NCBI GenBank assembly: GCA_964498605.1
Contig: CAZCHK010000001.1
Location: 62,001 to 126,000, forward strand
Length of the DNA: 64,000 nucleotides
Source: JBGQAS01 sp964498605
Lineage (GTDB): Bacteria > Chloroflexota > Anaerolineae > Anaerolineales > Anaerolineaceae
Reading direction: 5' to 3'
Below, piece by piece: positions 43,523-51,725 of the stretch. Under the pieces are notes generated by a model. That model was not told the DNA's origin. It saw only the letters and a list, made by a program, of their open reading frames with translations, and searched no databases. Each line of letters starts with the position of its first letter. The first letter of the stretch is position 1. The position numbers and the translations under genes are program-made.

Positions 43523-43735
43523 TTATTCGACTGTAGTGACGGCAGCTGCTTGTTGACCTTTGGGACCTTCAACGATCTCAAATTCAACCTTTTGACCCTC
43601 TTTGAGGGTTTTGAAACCTTCAGATTGAATTGCGCTAAAATGTACGAATACATCTTCGCCATCATCACGCCCGATGAAGCCAAATCCTTTGGCGGGGTTG
43701 AACCATTTAACGGTTCCAACAAAACGTTCTGACAT
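43523..43735 (-). CDS. Cold-shock protein (CspA family)
   Basis: A 70-residue OB-fold RNA/DNA-binding protein. RNP1 (KGFGFIGRD) and RNP2 (VFVHFSAI) motifs are intact, and GTVKWFNPAKGFGF is diagnostic. ATG 43735 follows AAGGA. It has a strong promoter and a leader of about 95 bases, typical of csp transcripts, and its own terminator. Confidence 0.95.
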   Translation of the reverse strand: MSERFVGTVKWFNPAKGFGFIGRDDGEDVFVHFSAIQSEGFKTLKEGQKVEFEIVEGPKGQQAAAVTTVE

Positions 43736-43835
43736 GCTTTTTTCCTTCTCTTTCTTAAAAAATTTGAGACGCAGTTCGCCTTTGTGATTGGGTAAGAATG
43801 ATAATAAGGTGAACTTTCCGTCTCCTTCAGTGGTT

Positions 43836-43864
43836 AGGTTATCATTTATTGGATACCTTGTCAA
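43836..43864 (-). promoter_or_regulatory. Promoter of the cold-shock gene (TTGACA-17-TAACCT)
   Basis: On the minus strand a perfect TTGACA (43864-43859) is 17 bp from TAACCT (43841-43836). The start site would be near 43829, giving a ~95-base leader before the csp ATG. Confidence 0.78.
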
Positions 43865-43982
43865 GGAATTTGTTTATCCTTAAAGGTGCCCTGATAGGTT
43901 CTGAAACCAGTTTTTTGTCCTAAATAGAGACAATCAAAACCTGAGCATGTTGATATGTTTGTCGGTTAAAATTGATATCACA

Positions 43983-44654
43983 ATGAAAGGATTCATCTCG
44001 ATTGTTTTTCTCACAATCTTGCTGGCTGGTTGCCAGACAGGTTCCTATTTACAGGCAACGCCAACCTATTACATGTCTTCTGAACAGGGTCTGGGTGAAG
44101 GTGTTGTTATGTTCTCTGATGATTTTACGTCCTCTGACACAATTTGGGGTAGGACGAATAGTGCATTGGGTTCGCGGGTGGCGTATGAGCATCAAGGACT
44201 GCGCATCGTTGTCAATGAAACCAATACAGATCTATTCTCAACGGCACACTCCTCGATGCAGGATGTGCGCATAGCTGTTGATGCAAGTAAACTCGGCGGA
44301 CCAGATGATAATTATTTCGGTGTGATCTGCAGGATGCAGGATAATCTCAATTATTACGCGTTTCTCATCAGCAGCGACGGGTACTATGGAATAACAAAAG
44401 TGATTGATGGCCAGGTTGATTTATTGTCGTCAGAGCACATGGATTTCAGTGCGATCATTAATCGGAGCCGGGGGACAAATCGGGTAAGGGGGGATTGCAT
44501 GGGGTCAGTGCTGTCGATGTATGTGAATGGACAAAAAATCGCTTCCGTTCAAGATGGAACCTTTCAATCCGGTAAATTTGGTGTCATTGCGGGAAGCAAT
44601 GACGAGATTGGTGTGGATATCCTTTTTGATAACTTTTTTGTCTATCAACCTTGA
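43983..44654 (+). CDS. Lipoprotein with concanavalin-like fold region
   Basis: A 223-residue protein with a lipoprotein signal (MKGFISIVFLTILLAGCQ; lipobox LAGC, Cys17), then a beta-rich domain (FSDDFTSSDTIWG, NYFGVICRMQDNLNYYAFLI, and a final DNFFVYQP) typical of LamG/concanavalin-like or DUF1080-type folds. It is probably anchored outside the membrane. The function is unknown. ATG 43983 was chosen for the signal peptide; a TAAAAT box 10 bases before suggests a very short leader. Its stop overlaps the mtaB start. Confidence 0.65.
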   Translation: MKGFISIVFLTILLAGCQTGSYLQATPTYYMSSEQGLGEGVVMFSDDFTSSDTIWGRTNSALGSRVAYEHQGLRIVVNETNTDLFSTAHSSMQDVRIAVDASKLGGPDDNYFGVICRMQDNLNYYAFLISSDGYYGITKVIDGQVDLLSSEHMDFSAIINRSRGTNRVRGDCMGSVLSMYVNGQKIASVQDGTFQSGKFGVIAGSNDEIGVDILFDNFFVYQP

Positions 44655-45982
44655 TGAAAATATCCCTGAACAGTATCGGCTGCCGGTTAAACCAAGCTGA
44701 AATTGAGAAATTTGCCAATCAGCTTGTGCGAGCGGGGCATGAACTTGTTCCCTCGGAAGAACAAGCTGATGTCGTGATCCTGAACACCTGCACTGTCACC
44801 AACCATGCGGCTTCAGATTCGCGGGGAATGGTACGGAGATCCTTAAAAAATCAACCTGGCCGGATCATCGTAACAGGTTGCTTGTCGACATTAGACCCTG
44901 ATTCGATCGCGAAAATCGATCCGAGCGTGATGATCATTGACAACAATGATAAAGACAACCTGGTGAACCAAGTGATACCCCCGATCCGTGATCTTCGTCC
45001 ACCAGAACATGTCACTCGGGTGAATATCCCCGGTATGAGACACCGGACAAGAGCCTTTATAAAAGCACAGGACGGCTGCGATAATTTCTGCACTTTTTGC
45101 GTCACCAGGCTTGCTCGCGGAAAATCACGTAGCGTTTCAGCCGATGTGATTATCAAAGATGTTCTCTATGCAGAGAATAGTGGTGTGAAAGAAGTAGTGT
45201 TATCAGGGGTGCAGCTGGGGTCCTGGGGAAGTGACCTGGTGCCCCAAAAAACAATAAGCGATCTGGTCAAATCAGTATTAGCAGCAACAACGAATGTGCG
45301 CGTCCGTTTATCATCAATTGAGCCATGGGGAATCCCCGGAGATTTTTTTCAACTTTGGAATGAGGAACGAATCTGTCGGCAACTTCACATTCCGCTGCAG
45401 TCCGGCTCGGATCGAATCCTGAAAAAAATGGGCAGAAAAAACACAACTGCCGGTTATAAAAGGCTAGTGGATACGATCAGGAAGATATGTCCTGAAATTG
45501 CGATCACGACGGATATTTTGGTCGGTTTCCCTGGTGAGAGCAGCGATGATTTTGATGAAACATGTGTTTTCATGAAATCGCTTAATTTCGCCGGCGGTCA
45601 TGTTTTTACATACTCACCCCGCCCGGGTACTGTTGCGGCAATGATGAAAAACCAAATACCGCACGTTCAAAAAGCGGAAAGAAGCCGCTTCATTCGGAGC
45701 CTCCTTATGGACTTGCAGCAGAAGTATTATCGCTGTTTCCTGCAAAAAGAATTGGACATTCTGTGGGAATCAGCACAACAACAGGAAAATGGAAGCTGGA
45801 GGCTCAAAGGGATCAGTGATAATTACATCCGTGTATATGCAACATATCCAAAAAACCTTTGTAACCAGATTTCAAAAGTATGTATGATTGAGGCAGCTCC
45901 TTCTGGAATATTTGGAAACATACTAAGTGAGCAGCAAGCAGTTAACAATCTCAACACCGGAGATCAGTATGCGTCAAAATAG
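44654..45982 (+). CDS. mtaB: tRNA t6A37 methylthiotransferase MtaB
   Basis: A 442-residue radical SAM methylthiotransferase that converts t6A to ms2t6A at tRNA position 37. Cys10, Cys46 and Cys76 bind the auxiliary cluster (IGCRLNQAE, NTCTVTN, TGCLST); Cys142, Cys146 and Cys149 (CDNFCTFC) bind the radical SAM cluster. LDPDS and the GCRLNQAE start favour MtaB over MiaB/RimO. A C-terminal TRAM-like region follows ~370. It overlaps the GH13 gene by 14 bases. Confidence 0.9.
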   Translation: MKISLNSIGCRLNQAEIEKFANQLVRAGHELVPSEEQADVVILNTCTVTNHAASDSRGMVRRSLKNQPGRIIVTGCLSTLDPDSIAKIDPSVMIIDNNDKDNLVNQVIPPIRDLRPPEHVTRVNIPGMRHRTRAFIKAQDGCDNFCTFCVTRLARGKSRSVSADVIIKDVLYAENSGVKEVVLSGVQLGSWGSDLVPQKTISDLVKSVLAATTNVRVRLSSIEPWGIPGDFFQLWNEERICRQLHIPLQSGSDRILKKMGRKNTTAGYKRLVDTIRKICPEIAITTDILVGFPGESSDDFDETCVFMKSLNFAGGHVFTYSPRPGTVAAMMKNQIPHVQKAERSRFIRSLLMDLQQKYYRCFLQKELDILWESAQQQENGSWRLKGISDNYIRVYATYPKNLCNQISKVCMIEAAPSGIFGNILSEQQAVNNLNTGDQYASK

Positions 45983-47672
45983 ATGGTGGCAGTCGGCAAT
46001 TTTCTACCAGATATATCCTAGAAGTTACTATGACAGCAATGGTGATGGAATCGGGGATATTGCAGGCATCATCTCGAAATTGGATTACTTGCAGAATTTG
46101 GGAATTGATGCCATTTGGCTCTCACCACATTATCCATCACCCTTGAAAGACTGTGGATATGATGTGTCCGATTATGAGGGGATCGCTCCAGAGTACGGGA
46201 CGATGAGTGATTTCAGGAAGTTGCTGGATGAAACTCATCAACGGGGTATGTACCTCGTAACGGATTTGGTTTTAAATCACACATCCGACGAACATGATTG
46301 GTTTAGGCAATCGAAATCAAACAGGTCGAATCCAAAACGTGATTGGTATATCTGGCGGTCTTCAAAAAATGGAAATCCGCCAAACAACTGGGTTTCTGCA
46401 TTTGGAGGCCCTGCTTGGGAGTACGATTCAACCACGCAGGAATACTATTACCACTTCTTTTTCAAAGAGCAGCCCGACCTGAATTGGTGGAATCCGGAAG
46501 TCAAGGCTGCTATGTTTAACATGGTGCGGTTCTGGCTGAATCTGGGCGTGGATGGTTTCCGCCTTGATGCCGTTGGGACAATTTTTGAGGATGAACGCTT
46601 TTTGGACCATAAAGCAGGGCTCACCACGCTGGAAGAGTATTACGAAAGGAATAGGAAAGCTTCTACGCAGAAAGAGCGCAAGGCGGCCTGGAAGCTGCAC
46701 GAAGAATTGTTCATGTATCAGCATGATCAGCCTGGTGTACATGGCTTGATGAAAGAGCTGCGGATTATTGTTAATGAATATGATCACCGAGTTCTGATCG
46801 GCGAAACGGATGATGTGGCCTATTATGGATCTGGTGATGACGAGTTGAATTTGGTATTCAACTTTCCTTTGATGAAATTCAAGAGACTGAATGCGAAAAA
46901 TATCAAAAAGAACCAGATCCAGCGTAAAAAAGTCATGCCTGCAGGAGCCTGGGCGTGTAACACGCTGGGAAATCACGACTCACCTAGGATGATGAACCGC
47001 TTTGGCAATGGTAAGGATAATGAGAAAATCGCGCAAATCAATTTTCTTTCCTTGCTTGCCCTGCAAGGTACGCCCGTTCTCTACAACGGCGAAGAGATCG
47101 GAATGACTGATTATCTTCAAATACCCATCAACCGGTACAAGGACCCTTTGGGAACTCGAGCCTATCAACTTGAAAAAATATTGATCAGATCCTCTGATGA
47201 TGAGGCGATGGCAATTGCATGCAAAGAAGGGCGCGATAAGTGCAGGACACCAATGCAATGGGATCACTCTCCCAATGCTGGATTTTGCCCTGGGCATGTC
47301 TCACCCTGGTTGCCCGTTAACCCGAATTATTCTGACGGGATTTGTGTCGCGGATCAGATCATCGACGAACATTCTGTATTGAATTTTTACACACGCGTGT
47401 TGAAAATTCGAAAACTTTACCGCTCGATGCAGGAAGGTGAAATGAGGTTCATCGACCTGAACAATTCAGCTGTACTTTGCCTGTCAAGAGTTTTTGCCAA
47501 GGAAGCAATACTCATTGGGATAAATTTTTCTGATCAGGTTAACAGGATCCAGCTTTCCTGGGCTGAAAAATTGAAAATTGTATTTTCAAAAGACTGCAAG
47601 ATGATCAGCACTGAAAAAACCAGAACAGTGATTTTTGGTCCTTATGGTTATTTTATCGGTGAAAAGTTGTAG
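45969..47672 (+). CDS. GH13 alpha-glucosidase / oligo-1,6-glucosidase type
   Basis: A 567-residue cytosolic glycoside hydrolase of family 13. It starts WWQSAIFYQIYPRSYYDSNG; catalytic residues are Asp200 (GVDGFRLDAVG), Glu279 (VLIGET) and His336-Asp337 (TLGNHDSPR), with DLVLNHTSDEH near 100. It hydrolyses alpha-glucosidic bonds in short oligosaccharides; trehalose-6-phosphate hydrolase or isomaltulose synthase activities share this fold and cannot be excluded. No signal peptide. ATG 45969 follows CGGAG and overlaps mtaB; the pairing with mtaB looks accidental. Confidence 0.88.
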   Translation: MRQNRWWQSAIFYQIYPRSYYDSNGDGIGDIAGIISKLDYLQNLGIDAIWLSPHYPSPLKDCGYDVSDYEGIAPEYGTMSDFRKLLDETHQRGMYLVTDLVLNHTSDEHDWFRQSKSNRSNPKRDWYIWRSSKNGNPPNNWVSAFGGPAWEYDSTTQEYYYHFFFKEQPDLNWWNPEVKAAMFNMVRFWLNLGVDGFRLDAVGTIFEDERFLDHKAGLTTLEEYYERNRKASTQKERKAAWKLHEELFMYQHDQPGVHGLMKELRIIVNEYDHRVLIGETDDVAYYGSGDDELNLVFNFPLMKFKRLNAKNIKKNQIQRKKVMPAGAWACNTLGNHDSPRMMNRFGNGKDNEKIAQINFLSLLALQGTPVLYNGEEIGMTDYLQIPINRYKDPLGTRAYQLEKILIRSSDDEAMAIACKEGRDKCRTPMQWDHSPNAGFCPGHVSPWLPVNPNYSDGICVADQIIDEHSVLNFYTRVLKIRKLYRSMQEGEMRFIDLNNSAVLCLSRVFAKEAILIGINFSDQVNRIQLSWAEKLKIVFSKDCKMISTEKTRTVIFGPYGYFIGEKL

Positions 47673-47695
47673 CGAATTTAAATTACTTGGAAAAC

Positions 47696-47723
47696 TTGTA
47701 AGACCCTGAACTTAAGGTATAAT
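47696..47723 (+). promoter_or_regulatory. Promoter of rpmH (TTGTAA-16-TATAAT)
   Basis: TTGTAA at 47696-47701 and a perfect TATAAT at 47718-47723, about 35 bases before the rpmH ATG. It would start the rpmH-rnpA-yidD-yidC-jag transcript. Confidence 0.75.
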
Positions 47724-47763
47724 TGCGGTTTGTGATTATGGCAATGAAGTGAAAGGATAGTGA

Positions 47764-47937
47764 ATGGCAACCAAACGTACGTATCAACCGAAAATAAGGC
47801 GCCGTGTCCGTGTGCATGGATTTCGTGAGCGCATGTCAACGTCTGATGGACGTGAGGTTTTAAAACGAAGGAGACTGCGGGGACGAATACGCCTGACCGT
47901 GAAATCGAACAACCATGTCAAGCGGATGCGCTGGTAA
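47764..47937 (+). CDS. rpmH: Ribosomal protein L34
   Basis: A 57-codon gene that translates to a very basic protein starting MATKRTYQPKIRRRVRVHGF, followed by RERMSTSDGREVLKRRRLRG. This is the L34 signature. It is longer than the ~45-residue norm because of a C-terminal extension (IRLTVKSNNHVKRMRW). AAAGGA precedes the ATG. rnpA follows within ~50 bases, as in most bacteria. Confidence 0.93.
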   Translation: MATKRTYQPKIRRRVRVHGFRERMSTSDGREVLKRRRLRGRIRLTVKSNNHVKRMRW

Positions 47938-47985
47938 TTCTCCTTGGCTTGTTATCATCCTGTCTTAAGAACGGACAGGGTATGT

Positions 47986-48318
47986 GTGAAAAAGAGGATT
48001 CGATTAAATCAAGAGAAAGATTTTCAACGGGTGCGAAAATATGGTCAGAAGCATGCGCATCCGTTTTTCGTGTTGATTGCATTAAGAAATGAGTTGGACT
48101 CTCCTAGGCTGGGAGTCATTTGCAGCCGAAATCTTGGAAATGCTGTTCAACGTAATTTTGTTAAAAGGCGGATCAAAGAGATCTGTCGAAAGATCTTAAA
48201 AAATAGAAACCTGGGCTACGACCTGATTATTATTGCCCGATCGGCGGTCATGGATCAAAAGTACGCGGATGTGTGTTGCGCAATAACAGAGAAGCTGCAT
48301 CAGGCTGAATTACTATAA
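47986..48318 (+). CDS. rnpA: Ribonuclease P protein component
   Basis: A 110-residue basic protein that assists the RNase P RNA in maturing tRNA 5' ends. FQRVRKYGQKHAHPFFVLI, LGVICSRNLGNAVQRNFVKR (the RNR box) and YDLIIIARS match RnpA. GTG 47986 gives the usual length and starts at KKRIRLNQEKDF; an in-frame TTG at 47944 would add 14 residues. It overlaps nothing but lies 1 base before yidD. Confidence 0.92.
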   Translation: MKKRIRLNQEKDFQRVRKYGQKHAHPFFVLIALRNELDSPRLGVICSRNLGNAVQRNFVKRRIKEICRKILKNRNLGYDLIIIARSAVMDQKYADVCCAITEKLHQAELL

Positions 48319-48319
48319 G

Positions 48320-48640
48320 ATGGATCAAATTACAGCTTTTCCTTTGGAGTATCCAGACGAACCAAAATTGCGGGATCTCAAGTTTAATTTAAAAAACCTC
48401 CCGAGGTGGATCCTGTTGGCACTGATCAGAGCCTATCAAAAAACCGTATCCCCTTCTTTACCAGCGAACTCTTGTCGGTTTTACCCTTCCTGCTCTCATT
48501 ATGGATATCAAGCGATTTATCGTTTTGGCGCAATTAAAGGCACCTGGATGGCGATCAACCGTGTATTTCGATGTAATCCATTCAGCGAGGGGGGGTATGA
48601 TCCTGTTCCCGAAAGAAATCAAGAAAGGATTGATAAATGA
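48320..48640 (+). CDS. yidD: Membrane protein insertion efficiency factor YidD
   Basis: A 106-residue protein with the DUF37 core: LIRAYQKTVSPSLPANSCRF, YPSCSHYGYQAI and RVFRCNPFSEGGYDPVP. It has an extra ~30-residue N-terminus. It helps YidC-dependent insertion. It overlaps the next lipoprotein gene by 4 bases. Confidence 0.93.
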   Translation: MDQITAFPLEYPDEPKLRDLKFNLKNLPRWILLALIRAYQKTVSPSLPANSCRFYPSCSHYGYQAIYRFGAIKGTWMAINRVFRCNPFSEGGYDPVPERNQERIDK

Positions 48641-49803
48641 AAAAAAGATGGACGATTCTTGGAATGATGGGAATTCTTGCAGCTCTTCTTCTTACCAGCT
48701 GCGGAGGTTCCACGATTAATGTCAGTGCTGCGCCGGGGGTTGTTGTCAATACCTCGAGCGATGCGTACTATATTGCCAACGGATATTTTGTTTACAGCGT
48801 GCCGATTGGAGAAACTCAAAAGTACTGGCATTACCCATCCGAGCAGGATAGCACAAAGGTGTTTTATTCTTCGCCTGCGATTTCACAGGATGGCAATTTG
48901 CTGGTCGTGGGCAGCTGGTACCCCACATCTGATCAGAAATTTGGCCTTTATGGGATCGATATCACTTCTGCAAAAGACCAAATTGTTAATGAAGCCTGGG
49001 AATCACCCTTTTTGGAAGCAACTGGAAGATGGATTGCCAGTCCAATCATTTGTGGTGAGTATATTTATGCTGCCAATACTGATCAAACCATTTACGTTCT
49101 TGATATCGGAGGAAAAATGGTCGGATCATACACCAGAGAGAAATACGCCTCGGAATTTGGTTTGGTTCCTGATCAGATAAATATGGGCGCCTATTGGGCG
49201 CAACCCGCGTGTGACGAGGAAAATGTCTACATAACCAATCTCAATCACATTCTGTTTGCGTTGAAGCAAGGTTCAGCCCCATCAAAAGCCTGGAACAGGT
49301 TCCCAGATCTTGAGGCCGCTGTGGTCACCAGTCCATTCATCCACCCGGAAACTGCGGATATTTATATTGGGAACATTAATGGAATCCTTTTCCAGATTGA
49401 TGCATCCAGCGGGACGATCATCAAAAAAGTGCAGTTAGATGGTGGAATTTGGTCAAAACCCGTTGTTGTCGGCGAGAACCTGTACATCGCGACTGCGACC
49501 GGTATAGTGTATAAAATTTCTAAAGGTCTCGAGATCTTGGATTCATGGTATCTTGAGTCCCCGGTGATTTCGACAGGCGTTGTATACGAAAACAGTGTTT
49601 ATTTCATGACACGCAATGGAACACCGTGGAGAATTGACGCTTCAGGATTCCATAATCCTCTCGACGCAACGGGAATTGGTGGTGAATTCGTGAGCGATCT
49701 GGCACTTGCAGGTAATTACATGCTTGCTCCGATTAAGGGGGGAGCTGAGTGGATGTTCTTATTCAACTTTAAAACTTCTCAGCCAAGCACATTCACTCCT
49801 TAG
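48637..49803 (+). CDS. PQQ-like beta-propeller lipoprotein
   Basis: A 388-residue protein with a lipoprotein signal (ILAALLLTSCGG; Cys22) and repeated PQQ/BamB-like blades (for example YAANTDQTIYVLDIGGK, IYIGNINGILFQIDASSGTI, LYIATATGIVYKISKG). Blades like these serve as protein-binding platforms; BamB is the outer-membrane example, but an outer membrane cannot be assumed here. It sits between yidD and yidC and overlaps yidD, so a role in envelope protein folding or insertion is plausible, not proven. Confidence 0.78.
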   Translation: MKKRWTILGMMGILAALLLTSCGGSTINVSAAPGVVVNTSSDAYYIANGYFVYSVPIGETQKYWHYPSEQDSTKVFYSSPAISQDGNLLVVGSWYPTSDQKFGLYGIDITSAKDQIVNEAWESPFLEATGRWIASPIICGEYIYAANTDQTIYVLDIGGKMVGSYTREKYASEFGLVPDQINMGAYWAQPACDEENVYITNLNHILFALKQGSAPSKAWNRFPDLEAAVVTSPFIHPETADIYIGNINGILFQIDASSGTIIKKVQLDGGIWSKPVVVGENLYIATATGIVYKISKGLEILDSWYLESPVISTGVVYENSVYFMTRNGTPWRIDASGFHNPLDATGIGGEFVSDLALAGNYMLAPIKGGAEWMFLFNFKTSQPSTFTP

Positions 49804-49817
49804 AAAATGGTGAAACA

Positions 49818-50906
49818 ATGAATCTCTTACAAGTATCATTCGATAATCTGATTACAGCTCCATTTGTGAATATTTTGATGGCCATTTATACCTTCCTGGG
49901 CAAAAATTTTGGTATTGCTATCATCATATTCACGATCATCATCCGCTTGGCTACGCAGCCTTTAACTGCCAAGCAATTAAAATCCTCCCAGGCTATGCAG
50001 GACCTGCAGCGGGACCCGCGCTGGAAGGAGATGCAAACAAAGTATAAAGACCAGAAAGAAAAATTGGCACAGGAACAGCAAAAATTATACAAAGAAATGG
50101 GAATCAGTCCCTTTGCGTCCTGCCTTCCGCTGCTGATCCAGCTACCGATCATTTGGGCGCTGTACACGACTTTAAGAATTGCCATGGCTTCGACTCCATT
50201 GGATTTGTTAAAATTATCAAATTTTGTTTGGTCCAAGATTGATGTACAAGGCATCATCGCGTTGATGGTTTGTTTACTTTTGGTAGTGGGTTACTTTATT
50301 CTTAAATCAAAAGTGAAGATGTGGAAGTATTCCTGGGTGGTCCTACTGCTGGTTCTCTATATGGTTTACCCACTTGTGTCTTTGATCAAACTCCCCGCAG
50401 CCTGGAGCATCAACGGTCTGGATATTTCCAACATCATACCGATCAACACAAGATTCTTATGGATGGATCTGAGCAAGGTCGACAGCGTGAAGATCTTTGG
50501 TATTGGTATCCCCGTCATGGCAATCATTGTCGTCATCACGACCTATATCCAGCAGAAGCTGATGACACCGAAGAACCAACCGTCTCTTGATCAAGGCGCC
50601 CAAATGATGGGTACGATGAATATCGTCATGCCTTTGATGATGGGCTGGATCGCATTAACAGTTGAATCAGGGCTTGCAGTGTATTTTCTTGTTTCCAATC
50701 TCGTGGGTATCGCTCAATATGGTTTTATGGGAAAACTGAACTGGTCTGCTCTCATGCCGAAAAAGAAGATTTCTGCTGCGGATCAGAGGAGACCCGCTGA
50801 AAAAGTAATCGATGGAAATATCGTCGAGAAAAAAGAACTGCAGAAAAAACAGACTGGCACATCAGCCAATAAAACTAAGGTTGAAACAAAATCGGGTAAG
50901 AAATAA
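49818..50906 (+). CDS. yidC: Membrane protein insertase YidC
   Basis: A 362-residue insertase of the short, Gram-positive-like type: no large periplasmic domain. The first helix has the conserved Arg (IIIRLATQPLTAKQLK), a basic cytoplasmic hairpin (~45-85) with YKDQKEKLAQEQQKLYKEMG, then four more helices. No lipobox cysteine at the N-terminus. The C-terminus is long and lysine-rich (ribosome binding). It is followed by jag. Confidence 0.93.
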   Translation: MNLLQVSFDNLITAPFVNILMAIYTFLGKNFGIAIIIFTIIIRLATQPLTAKQLKSSQAMQDLQRDPRWKEMQTKYKDQKEKLAQEQQKLYKEMGISPFASCLPLLIQLPIIWALYTTLRIAMASTPLDLLKLSNFVWSKIDVQGIIALMVCLLLVVGYFILKSKVKMWKYSWVVLLLVLYMVYPLVSLIKLPAAWSINGLDISNIIPINTRFLWMDLSKVDSVKIFGIGIPVMAIIVVITTYIQQKLMTPKNQPSLDQGAQMMGTMNIVMPLMMGWIALTVESGLAVYFLVSNLVGIAQYGFMGKLNWSALMPKKKISAADQRRPAEKVIDGNIVEKKELQKKQTGTSANKTKVETKSGKK

Positions 50907-50918
50907 ATAGGACCGGGT

Positions 50919-51650
50919 ATGGAAAAAACTGTCTTTGAAATCATCGCTTCTACTGTTGAAGAAGCAATCGAAAAGGGTCTTGACCAATTGGGATTACCCA
51001 GAGACGCTGTCGATGTTGAGGTTCTTGACCCGGGAACCAAAGGTTTGTTTGGGCTAGGTTCTCGACAGTCAAGAATCAAAATGAGCATCAAATCAAACGA
51101 AACAGCAGAGGATCGTCCGAAAATTAATCCAAAACCATCACGGAATACTGAACTTCAGCTCTCTAAAGATCAGGAACACGAGCTGCAGGTTGCACGGGTA
51201 GTGGTAGAGACTTTAATTGAAAAAATGAAGGTGCAAGCCAGAGTAACCACCTCTTACATCAATGGATCGGACGAAAAAAATCCAGAGAAGATCATCTTTA
51301 TTGAGATCAACGGGAATGATTTGAGCATTTTGATCGGCAGGCACTCGGAGACTTTGAATGCTATTCAATACATCAGCAGCCTGATTATCAGCCGCGAGCT
51401 TAATCGATGGGTACCCATAACGATTGACGTTCAGGGATACCGTGCCAGGCGGGAAAAACAATTGAAATCTCTGGCTCTGCGCATGACAGATCAGGCCATC
51501 CAATCAGGGAGGAAGCAGGTACTGGAACCCATGCCGGCAAGTGAAAGAAGGGTGATTCACATGGAACTGAGAGACCGCTCTGAAGTGAAAACAGAGTCGG
51601 TCGGTGAAGAGCCGTACCGGAAGGTGACGATTATTCCGGTCAAGAAATAA
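50919..51650 (+). CDS. jag: RNA-binding protein Jag (KhpB/EloR-type)
   Basis: A 243-residue protein: Jag_N domain (FEIIASTVEEAIEKGLDQLG, ending GTKGLFGLGSRQSRIK), KH-II domain (NGNDLSILIGRHSETLNAIQ) and R3H domain (LEPMPASERRVIHMELRD). It is an RNA-binding regulator of cell elongation in Gram-positive bacteria. It follows yidC in the order seen in many phyla, and ends at a strong terminator. Confidence 0.93.
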   Translation: MEKTVFEIIASTVEEAIEKGLDQLGLPRDAVDVEVLDPGTKGLFGLGSRQSRIKMSIKSNETAEDRPKINPKPSRNTELQLSKDQEHELQVARVVVETLIEKMKVQARVTTSYINGSDEKNPEKIIFIEINGNDLSILIGRHSETLNAIQYISSLIISRELNRWVPITIDVQGYRARREKQLKSLALRMTDQAIQSGRKQVLEPMPASERRVIHMELRDRSEVKTESVGEEPYRKVTIIPVKK

Positions 51651-51660
51651 TGATGAAACT

Positions 51661-51686
51661 GGGCGTTGATGGAACGCCCTTTTTTA
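51661..51686 (+). terminator. Terminator after jag
   Basis: GGGCGTT (51661-51667) and AACGCCC (51673-51679) form a 7-bp stem with a 5-base loop, followed by seven T's. It ends the rpmH-to-jag transcript. Confidence 0.88.
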
Positions 51687-51704
51687 TTTAAATCTGGATT
51701 ACGC

Positions 51705-51710
51705 TATAAT
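51705..51710 (+). promoter_or_regulatory. -10 box (TATAAT) before the pyrimidine phosphorylase gene
   Basis: TATAAT lies 15 bases before the start codon; no -35 hexamer of quality is seen. The expected transcript has a leader of only a few bases that still contains a GAGG ribosome site. Confidence 0.6.
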
Positions 51711-51725
51711 GCAGGTTGAGGAAAA

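Noticed and set aside
43950..43972. TTGATA/TAAAAT pair as a full promoter for the lipoprotein gene
   Set aside because: The spacer is only 11 bp; the -10 box alone may be used but the pair does not form a standard promoter.
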